A stretch of DNA of 12,551 nt from Rhizobiales bacterium UBA697 (lineage in GTDB: Bacteria > Pseudomonadota > Alphaproteobacteria > Rhizobiales > Ancalomicrobiaceae), in contig DBMN01000068.1 in the NCBI GenBank assembly GCA_002298965.1, positions 233 through 12,783 on the forward strand. Direction: 5' to 3'. Shown here one piece after another: positions 1 to 5,189 of the stretch (position 1 is the first letter of the stretch; each line of letters starts with the position of its first letter). Below the pieces are notes generated by a model. That model saw only the letters and a list, made by a program, of their open reading frames with translations, had not been told where the DNA came from and did not search any database. A program made the position numbers and the translations under genes.

Positions 1-564
1 GGCGGTGCGCCAGTGGCCTGCTTCCGCGGCGCGGACGAAACGCTCTTCGCCGTGGCCGCCGAGCAGGGGAGGAGACCCGTCCGGCGCCGCCGTGCCGCCT
101 CGGGTCAGGAGGTGGCCGAGGCGATCCGGACGGGTCTCCACCGCCACGTCGCAGTCGACGCCGGCGGAAAAGCCCGGGCCCAGCCCGATCGTCGCCGCCG
201 CGAAGGGGCGCAGATCCGGGGTGACGGCATATTTCTGCAGCCGCGCGTCGACGAGGAGATCGAAGCGGCCGAGCGGCATCAGGTCGACGAGACCCATGCG
301 CGTCACCGCGACCGCTTCCGTCGACGCGGTCACCGCCAGCATCTCGATCAGGCTCTCGACGCCGATCGCCGATACGCCCTCGAGCGCCGGCCCTTCGCCC
401 CACAGCGCGTCGTGGAAGGCCATGCCGCGGCGGAGCACCGGCGGCATCGGATCGTGCGACAGCACGACGCCCCAGCCGGCATGGCCGAGATGGACGGCGA
501 TCGCCGAAGCGACCTCGTTGGTGCCGAGGAGCACCGCCAGCGGCGGGCGGGAGGAAAAGGGCAT
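1..564 (-). CDS. EF2563/YqeB-type molybdenum hydroxylase accessory protein (3'-truncated)
   Basis: This gene reads leftward from ATG at 564 and runs off the window, giving 188 codons without a stop. The start is backed by a GGAG at 573-576, 8 nt upstream. The protein resembles the EF2563/YqeB family (selenium-dependent molybdenum hydroxylase maturation), whose exact reaction is not settled. What I see: an N-terminal Rossmann-like stretch LLGTNEVASAIAVHL (about residues 12-26), RRGMAFHDALW (45-55), VDARLQK (105-111), and the family hallmark IGLGPGFSAGVDCDV (126-140) followed by VETRPDRLG. The usual N-terminal 'RGAGDLATGVA' appears here as LGTNEVASAIA, so the glycine-rich loop is diverged. Its neighbours DUF2478 and modA also concern molybdenum, which supports the call. 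The family runs to roughly 260-270 residues, so about a quarter to a third is missing. An XdhC-like accessory protein is the main alternative, but the IGLGPGF motif argues against it. Confidence 0.75.
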   Translation of the reverse strand, partial: MPFSSRPPLAVLLGTNEVASAIAVHLGHAGWGVVLSHDPMPPVLRRGMAFHDALWGEGPALEGVSAIGVESLIEMLAVTASTEAVAVTRMGLVDLMPLGRFDLLVDARLQKYAVTPDLRPFAAATIGLGPGFSAGVDCDVAVETRPDRLGHLLTRGGTAAPDGSPPLLGGHGEERFVRAAEAGHWRTA

Positions 565-598
565 CGTCGGCACTCCGTCGGGCTGTCGGCCTCGATAT

Positions 599-615
599 AT
601 GTAATTGAATTACAT
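599..615. promoter_or_regulatory. 17-bp perfect palindrome, candidate operator
   Basis: ATGTAATT-G-AATTACAT is a perfect inverted repeat with 8-bp arms around one central base. It is strikingly AT-rich in a GC-rich region. It lies 34 nt upstream of the leftward molybdenum accessory gene's start, where a promoter or operator is expected. On that strand the right-hand side overlaps a TACATA/TATATC stretch that could be a -10. The regulator is unknown; a dimeric repressor or activator is inferred from the symmetry alone. Confidence 0.5.
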
Positions 616-754
616 CATGAGCCGCAAAGCAACCGCCGTACCAGCGGCTCGGACCGCGGCTCATGGCCGCCGGAAGTATGTCGAAATGCCGAAAAATGGC
701 GCCAAATCAGGCATCGTGGCGCGCTCTTTCGGCATCGATCGGCCGAAGAGGCGA

Positions 755-783
755 TTGTCGGAAAACCGACATCGTCGTATAGG
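755..783 (+). promoter_or_regulatory. Candidate sigma70-type promoter of the DUF2478 gene
   Basis: TTGTCG (755-760) and TATAGG (778-783) are separated by 17 nt, each matching 4 of 6 consensus bases. A start of transcription near 790 would leave a ~20-nt leader carrying the GGAGG at 801-805. This is pattern matching only. Confidence 0.4.
756..771. promoter_or_regulatory. Inverted repeat TGTCGG-AAAA-CCGACA, candidate operator
   Basis: Perfect 6-bp arms flank an AAAA spacer. The repeat overlaps the -35 and spacer of the candidate promoter at 755-783. No T-run follows it, so it is not an intrinsic terminator. Its position suits a repressor site. The CCGACATCG that begins in its right arm recurs in the modA leader at 2402-2410. 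Confidence 0.35.
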
Positions 784-810
784 TGAAGGTGATTTCGAAC
801 GGAGGCAGCC

Positions 811-1461
811 ATGTCGATCGCCGATGCGGAAATCTCGATCGCCGGACGGAGCCCGGCATGGAGCGTCGCGCGGCGCCCGTCCTCGCCTCCCTCCGTCGCC
901 CGTCGCCTGCCGATCCATGCCGAATGCGACGTCGGCGCGCTGGTCTACGGCCCCGAGGACGATCCGGACGCGCTGATGCGCGCCTTCGTCGACCGGCGGA
1001 TCGACGAGGGTCGCGACGTCGTCGGCATTCTCCAGACCCGTCGTCCGTCGCCCGACGGTTCGCGCCGCGGCGCCGCGCTGCGTCTCGTCCACGACGCGCC
1101 GGCCGACGAGGAGATCGCCGTGCCGCAGCCCCATGCCCGGGCCGTCGACGTCGTCGCCGATCTCGGCAGCCGGCTCGAGGCGGTGCTCTCGCGCCGGCCC
1201 GAACTGCTGGTGCTCAACCGCTTCGGTCGCGGCGAGATCGCCGGTGCGGGGCTCTGGCGGCTGATGGAACGGGCGGTCGCCCTGGAACTGCCGATGGTGA
1301 CGGCGGTGCCGGAGACCCATTTCGGCGACTGGCTCGCCGCCGCGTCCGGTCTCGCGGTGCGCATCCGCCCGACCGCGTCGGGGCTCGAGCGCTGGTGGCA
1401 TTCGTTGGAGACCTCCGCGGCGCCGCGCACTCGCGAATCGGCCTGCAGCGCCTGGAAGTGA
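811..1461 (+). CDS. DUF2478 family protein, molybdenum-associated
   Basis: This is a 216-residue protein with a strong ribosome binding site (GGAGG at 801-805, 5 nt before ATG). Residues 40-75 (DVGALVYGPEDDPDALMRAF...GILQ) and 133-149 (LVLNRFGRGEIAGAGLW), then LPMVTAVPETHFGDWLAAASG (160-180) and the terminal ERWW, match the DUF2478 pattern. The function is unknown; family members are often encoded beside molybdate transport genes. The fold looks like the MobB/THEP1 type of P-loop protein, but the first strand is followed by GPEDDPDAL rather than a GxGKT loop, so nucleotide binding is doubtful. The first ~37 residues are an extra Arg/Ser/Pro-rich extension. No signal peptide or membrane segment is seen, so it should be cytoplasmic. 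It converges with modA and shares its terminator. Confidence 0.8.
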   Translation: MSIADAEISIAGRSPAWSVARRPSSPPSVARRLPIHAECDVGALVYGPEDDPDALMRAFVDRRIDEGRDVVGILQTRRPSPDGSRRGAALRLVHDAPADEEIAVPQPHARAVDVVADLGSRLEAVLSRRPELLVLNRFGRGEIAGAGLWRLMERAVALELPMVTAVPETHFGDWLAAASGLAVRIRPTASGLERWWHSLETSAAPRTRESACSAWK

Positions 1462-1485
1462 TCGGGCCGAAGGCCTGAAACGACG

Positions 1486-1511
1486 TCGCCCGCCCCGTGA
1501 GGGGCGGGCGA
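1486..1511. terminator. Bidirectional hairpin terminator between DUF2478 gene and modA
   Basis: A perfect 11-bp stem (TCGCCCGCCCC / GGGGCGGGCGA) closes a GTGA loop. It sits 24 nt after the DUF2478 stop and 35 nt beyond the modA stop on the other strand. The T-tracts are short (CATTTCTC rightward, CGTCGTTTC leftward), but stem strength and convergent placement make a shared terminator likely. Confidence 0.75.
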
Positions 1512-1546
1512 TCGCATTTCTCGGGTGTCGTGGCGAGGCGTTCGCC

Positions 1547-2353
1547 TCACTTCACGACGGTGAAGCCCTGACCTTCGAAGATCTTGCGGGCTTCCGGGCC
1601 CTTCAGGAAGGCGAGATAGTCGGCGACGTCGGGGCTCTTGGCGTCCTTGGTCACGGCGACCGGATAGACGATCGGCGGGTGGCTGTCGGCCGGGAAGGTG
1701 CCGACGACGACGACCTTCGGTTCCGCCTTGGCGTCGGTCGCATAGACGATGCCGTACTTGGCTTCGCCGCGGGCGACGAGACCGAGGGCGGCGCGGACGT
1801 TCTCGGCGCCGGCGATCTTCGGCTCGACGTCCTTCCACAGACCGAGCTTCTCCAGCGACGCCTTGGCATACTTGCCGACCGGCACCGAGGCGATGTCGCC
1901 GGTGGCGATCTTGCCGTCGCCGACCTTGGCGGCGAGCGGCGCGCCGGGGCCGATCTCGATCTTCTCCGGATTGGCGACCGGCGCCACCAGCACCAGCGCG
2001 TTGCCGAGCAGATCGGAGCGGGTCTCGGTCTTGATCAGGCCCTTCTCGGCGACGTAGTTCATCCACGGGATGTCGGCCGAGATGAAGAGATCGGCCGGTG
2101 CGCCGGCTTCGATCTGCTTGGCCAGAGCCGAGGACGCGGCATAGGAGACGGTGACCGTCTTGCCCGACTTGGCCGTCCACAGCGCGTCGATCTCGTCGAG
2201 CGCGGTCTTCATCGAAGCGGCGGCGAAGACGGTCGGGCCGACCGACTGGGCGGTCGCAGCGCCGACCGAGAGGCCGAGCGAGACGACGCCGACGGCCGCC
2301 AGCGCGAAGGCGCGACGCGTCAGGGCGGCGAAATCGGTGCGGAACGCGTGCAT
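1547..2353 (-). CDS. modA: Molybdate ABC transporter substrate-binding protein
   Basis: This is a 268-residue periplasmic protein that captures molybdate (and tungstate) for a ModBC importer. The ATG at 2353 is chosen over an upstream in-frame ATG at 2434 because it has AAGGAG 10 nt before it and begins a signal peptide. That peptide has LTRRAFALAAV at residues 11-21, so Tat export is possible, and likely cleavage near GAATA-Q. Family motifs are FAAASMK (43-49), YAASSALAKQIEAGAPADLF (71-90), GDIASVPVGKYAKASLEKLG (152-171) and ENVRAALGLVARGEAKYGIV (184-203), followed by YATDA. S47, S74 and Y204 sit where oxyanion ligands are expected. No modB or modC adjoins it: downstream is the convergent DUF2478 gene, so it is transcribed alone. 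The permease and ATPase must be elsewhere, or it is a second copy. Confidence 0.93.
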   Translation of the reverse strand: MHAFRTDFAALTRRAFALAAVGVVSLGLSVGAATAQSVGPTVFAAASMKTALDEIDALWTAKSGKTVTVSYAASSALAKQIEAGAPADLFISADIPWMNYVAEKGLIKTETRSDLLGNALVLVAPVANPEKIEIGPGAPLAAKVGDGKIATGDIASVPVGKYAKASLEKLGLWKDVEPKIAGAENVRAALGLVARGEAKYGIVYATDAKAEPKVVVVGTFPADSHPPIVYPVAVTKDAKSPDVADYLAFLKGPEARKIFEGQGFTVVK

Positions 2354-2363
2354 GTCGAGGGAT

Positions 2364-2369
2364 CTCCTT
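2364..2369 (-). promoter_or_regulatory. Ribosome binding site deciding the modA start
   Basis: AAGGAG on the minus strand, 10 nt before ATG at 2353. It supports this start over the longer frame opening at 2434. Confidence 0.65.
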
Positions 2370-2395
2370 GGGTGCGGGAAGCGGAACGTCGTGGC

Positions 2396-2410
2396 CGATG
2401 TCCGACATCG
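2396..2410. promoter_or_regulatory. 15-bp palindrome in the modA leader
   Basis: CGATGTC-C-GACATCG has perfect 7-bp arms, centred about 50 nt upstream of the modA start and downstream of the candidate promoter. As RNA it can fold into a 6-bp hairpin with a 3-nt loop. It could be an operator or a leader structure; nothing in the sequence decides which. Confidence 0.35.
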
Positions 2411-2437
2411 ACCGGCTGCACGACCGCAATGCAATTC

Positions 2438-2458
2438 GAATGCCGAATGCTGGCATTC
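2438..2458. promoter_or_regulatory. Inverted repeat over the modA -10 / start region
   Basis: GAATGCC-N7-GGCATTC has perfect 7-bp arms, and the spacer (GAATGCT) is a third near-copy of the arm. It overlaps the candidate -10 at 2455-2460, a classic repressor position. Confidence 0.4.
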
Positions 2459-2483
2459 TGGACGGCAGAACGGCGATTTTCAA
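2455..2483 (-). promoter_or_regulatory. Candidate sigma70-type promoter of modA
   Basis: On the minus strand TTGAAA (2483-2478) and CAGAAT (2460-2455) are 17 nt apart. Transcription would begin near 2448, giving a ~95-nt leader. Just upstream (2486-2512) lies an imperfect AT-rich dyad, CGNNNTAT / ATANNNCG, with GTAT-N7-ATAC inside it. This recalls the general look of ModE boxes but is too degenerate to assign. Confidence 0.45.
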
Positions 2484-2618
2484 CACGCAATATGTATCTG
2501 AGGTATACGACGACGGCGTTGCAGAGCCGCAGCCGACGCGGGTATCGGGATTCCGTGCAGGGTGGCGTCGTGCTAGCCTCGCGCTCCGATCGACGTCGAA
2601 CCGAGCCGGGATGGCGCC

Positions 2619-3851
2619 TTGAAGACCTTCATTCGTCTCCTCGCCCTCGGCGTCGCGCTCGCCGCCGGCCCCTCGGGTGCCGCGCGGGCGGCGGACGCCG
2701 CCTTCGAGCGCTTCCTCGCCGAGATCCGTCCCGAGGCGGAGGCCGCCGGCGTCTCGCGCGCCACCTTCGATCGCGAGACCCGCGGCCTCGAGCCCGACTA
2801 CAAACTGCCCGACCTCGCCCTGCCGGGACGACCGGCGACGGGGGCGTCGAAGCAGCCGGAGTTCGTCAGCCTGCCGGCCGACTACGTGAAGGAGACGACG
2901 ATCGCCGGATTGGCATCGACCGGCCGTCGCCTCGCCACGACCCATGCCGACGCGCTCGCCCGATTGGAAGAGCGCTTCGGCGTGCCGGGCGACGTCGTGC
3001 TGGCGATCTGGGGCCGTGAGACCAGCTACGGCCGCGCCGCCGACAGGCTCGACGCACTGCGGGTGGTGGCGACCCAGGCCTTCGTCGGTCGACGCAAGGA
3101 CCAGTTCCGCAACGAGTTCATCCTCGCGCTGAAGATCCTCGACGAGGGCGCGGTGAAGCGGTCCGAGTTCCGCTCGTCCTGGGCGGGCGCGACCGGCCTC
3201 ACCCAGTTCCTGCCTTCGGAATATTATGGCCACGGCGCCGATCTCGACGGCGACGGCCGGGTCGACATCTGGCATTCGGTCCCAGACGCGCTCGCCTCCG
3301 CCGCCAAGCAGCTCGCCGACAAGGGCTGGCAGCCGGGCACCCCCTGGGCGATCGAGGTGCGTGCGCCCGCCGCCACCGACTGCACCCTCGGCGTGCCCGA
3401 CAACCGCCGGCCGATCGGCGACTGGGTCGACGCCGGCTTCGTGCCGACGCGCGGGCGGGTGCTCACGGCCGCCGAGCGGGTCGAACCCGCCTCGCTGCTC
3501 CAGCCCGAAGGCGCGCGCGGCCCGGCGTTCCTGACGACGAAGAACTACTTCGTGATCAAGGAATACAATTTCTCCGATCTCTACGTGCTCTTCGTCGGCC
3601 ATCTCGCCGACCGCATCGGCGGGGCCGAGCGCTTCGCCACGCCTTGGGGCGCGACGACACGGCTCGAGACCACGGGCGTCGAGACGGTGCAGCGCCATCT
3701 CGCCCGGCTCGGCTTCTATCGCGACAAGATCGACGGCAAGGCCGGCATGCTGACCCGTTCGGCGGTCGGCGCCTATCAGAAGGCGACCGGCGCCCCCGTC
3801 GACTGCTGGCCGAGCGAGAGCGTGGCGAGATCCCTCGCCGCGACGCCGTGA
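2619..3851 (+). CDS. Lytic murein transglycosylase, MltB type (GH103), with peptidoglycan-binding domain
   Basis: This 410-residue periplasmic enzyme cleaves the MurNAc-GlcNAc bond of peptidoglycan with 1,6-anhydro product. TTG at 2619 is the only fitting start: a stop lies at 2574 in frame, and a signal peptide (MKTFIRLLALGVALAAG, cleavage near ARA-AD) begins at once. GGGA lies 7 nt upstream, a weak site. Catalytic Glu134 sits in AIWGRETSYG (129-138). SSWAGATGLTQFLPSEYYG (187-205) builds the glycan cleft. DLDGDGRVD (208-216) resembles the EF-hand-like calcium loop of the family. YNFSDLYVLFVGHLADRI (316-333) closes the catalytic domain. Residues ~352-408 form a PG_binding_1 domain (VQRHLARLGFYRDKIDGKAG). 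No lipobox is seen, so it is probably soluble rather than a lipoprotein. It is divergent from modA and apparently a single-gene unit. Confidence 0.93.
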   Translation: MKTFIRLLALGVALAAGPSGAARAADAAFERFLAEIRPEAEAAGVSRATFDRETRGLEPDYKLPDLALPGRPATGASKQPEFVSLPADYVKETTIAGLASTGRRLATTHADALARLEERFGVPGDVVLAIWGRETSYGRAADRLDALRVVATQAFVGRRKDQFRNEFILALKILDEGAVKRSEFRSSWAGATGLTQFLPSEYYGHGADLDGDGRVDIWHSVPDALASAAKQLADKGWQPGTPWAIEVRAPAATDCTLGVPDNRRPIGDWVDAGFVPTRGRVLTAAERVEPASLLQPEGARGPAFLTTKNYFVIKEYNFSDLYVLFVGHLADRIGGAERFATPWGATTRLETTGVETVQRHLARLGFYRDKIDGKAGMLTRSAVGAYQKATGAPVDCWPSESVARSLAATP

Positions 3852-3908
3852 GGGGGGCGCTCACGGCGCATTCGGGTGTCGAGGTCCCGGCTTGCAGCCT
3901 CTGTTCGG

Positions 3909-4017
3909 CTTCACCCTGAGGTGCTCGGCGAAGCCGAGCCTCGAAGGGCGAAGCCTCGACGGGTCGTGCCACTCGGCCCTTCGAGGCTCGCTTGCGCTCG
4001 CACCTCAGCATGAAGGG
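3909..4017. repeat. REP-like composite palindrome in convergent intergenic gap
   Basis: Outer arms CTTCACCCTGAGGTGC (3909-3924) and GCACCTCAGCATGAAG (4000-4015) are nearly complementary. Inner arms GAGCCTCGAAGGGC (3936-3949) and GCCCTTCGAGGCTC (3976-3989) are perfectly so. A local hairpin GCTCGGC-GAA-GCCGAGC fills 3923-3939. The 'CTGAGGTGC...CCTCGAAGGG' wording is typical of intergenic repeats scattered through Rhizobiales-type genomes. It lies between the convergent transglycosylase and ABC permease genes, where it may also end transcription. Only one copy occurs in this window, so calling it a repeat relies on general knowledge of such elements. Confidence 0.7.
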
Positions 4018-4061
4018 CCTCTGCGACGGGGACCCATGGGGCGGAGCCGGACGGCTTTTCC

Positions 4062-5186
4062 TCACCCCATCCGCGACAGCATCGTCTTGAAGCGCGCCGA
4101 GGCCCAGCCGAGGAAGAAGACGCCGAGCACCGCCATCACCGCGAGCTGCGGCCAGACGATGTCGAGGCCGGCACCGCGATAGAGCAGCGCCTGCGAGAAC
4201 TGCACGTACCAGACCGACGGCGAGGCGTGCATGCCCCATTGCAGCACCGGCGGCATGGATTCGAGCGGCGTCATGTTGCCCGACAAGAGCAGCATGGTGG
4301 TGAAGACCGGGATCGCCATCAGCCCGAACTGCGGCATCGACGACGCGACGGTGGCGATCAGGATGCCGAGCGAGGTGGTCGAGAACAGGTAGATCACCGT
4401 GCCGAAGGCAAAGAGCAGCCGCGATCCGGCGATCGGCACGCCGAGCCACCAGCGCACCACGATCTCCATCGAGGCGAGGGTGGCGACGAGGATCACCGCG
4501 CCGTTGGCGACGACCTTGGCGAGCGCGATCTCGACCGCGCCGATCGGCATCACCAGGAGATGCTCGATCGTGCCGTGCTCGCGCTCGCGGATCACCGCCG
4601 CGCCGACCAGGATGATCGACAGGATGGTGATCGAGTTCACCAGCTGCATGATGGCGTTGAACCAGCGCCCCTCGATGTTGGGATTGAAGCGCACCCGCGG
4701 CACCACCTCGATCGGCAGCGACGCCTCGATGCCGGCGGCGTTCGCCCAGGTCGCGACCTCTTCGGCGACGATGTTCTGGACGAGGATCGAGCCGTTGCCG
4801 GCCTGCACCATGGCGGTGGCATCGACGGTCAATGCGATCGACGGCGACCGGCCGGCGACCGTGTCCTTCTCGAAGTCCGGCGGGAACTCGACGACGAAGC
4901 CCCAGCGGCCGAGATCGAGCCCGCGCGCAGCCTCGGCCGAGCCGACGACGACCGGCGGCTTGAACCACGGCGGGCGCAGCGCGTCGACGATGCGGTGCGA
5001 CAGCACCGAGCGGTCGGCGTCGACGATCGCCACCTGTGCGCCCACGACCTCGAGCTTGACGCCGGTCGCCACCGTGACGACCGCCACCGACAGCGCATAG
5101 ACGATCAGCCCGAGCATCACCGGATCGTGCCGGAGGCTCGCCAGTTCCTTGAGCGAGAGACGCCAGAGGTCGAGGAGGAAGCGCAT
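4062..5186 (-). CDS. yhhJ: ABC-2 type permease, YhhJ-like
   Basis: This is a 374-residue inner-membrane permease, the same size as E. coli YhhJ. One N-terminal helix (about 24-42, IVYALSVAVVTVATGV) leads to a large periplasmic domain (about 43-170, including VDADRSVLSHRIVDAL). Five hydrophobic segments follow between ~180 and 365. The ABC-2 hallmark IRERERGTIE-type motif reads VIREREHGTIEHLLVMPI (207-224), and FNPNIEGRWFNAIMQ precedes it. The start has AGGAG 9 nt upstream, inside the end of the preceding gene, with a 3-bp gap. It would form the membrane channel together with the permease half of the fused upstream protein, exporting an unknown substrate. It is the last gene of the operon. Confidence 0.87.
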   Translation of the reverse strand: MRFLLDLWRLSLKELASLRHDPVMLGLIVYALSVAVVTVATGVKLEVVGAQVAIVDADRSVLSHRIVDALRPPWFKPPVVVGSAEAARGLDLGRWGFVVEFPPDFEKDTVAGRSPSIALTVDATAMVQAGNGSILVQNIVAEEVATWANAAGIEASLPIEVVPRVRFNPNIEGRWFNAIMQLVNSITILSIILVGAAVIREREHGTIEHLLVMPIGAVEIALAKVVANGAVILVATLASMEIVVRWWLGVPIAGSRLLFAFGTVIYLFSTTSLGILIATVASSMPQFGLMAIPVFTTMLLLSGNMTPLESMPPVLQWGMHASPSVWYVQFSQALLYRGAGLDIVWPQLAVMAVLGVFFLGWASARFKTMLSRMG

Positions 5187-5189
5187 GGT

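Noticed and set aside
2354..2450. Possible molybdenum-cofactor riboswitch in the modA leader
   Set aside because: The leader predicted from the candidate promoter is only about 95 nt with one small hairpin, too short for the known Moco RNA, and I see none of its complex pairing.
1679..3019. Long rightward frames opposite modA and opposite the ABC operon (for example also 6174-8042)
   Set aside because: They are antisense shadows with His/Asp/Arg-rich translations; no ribosome sites or family motifs. The leftward genes carry all the motifs.
945..3698. Very long leftward open frame (about 917 codons) spanning several genes
   Set aside because: It covers the DUF2478 gene, modA and the transglycosylase in wrong frames, is Arg/Pro/Ala-rich without motifs, and is explained by GC-rich codon usage.
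4030..4062. Rightward intrinsic terminator AGCC-GGAC-GGCT followed by TTTT near 4045-4060
   Set aside because: The stem is only 4 bp with a 4-nt loop and lies about 190 nt past the transglycosylase stop; too weak to call.
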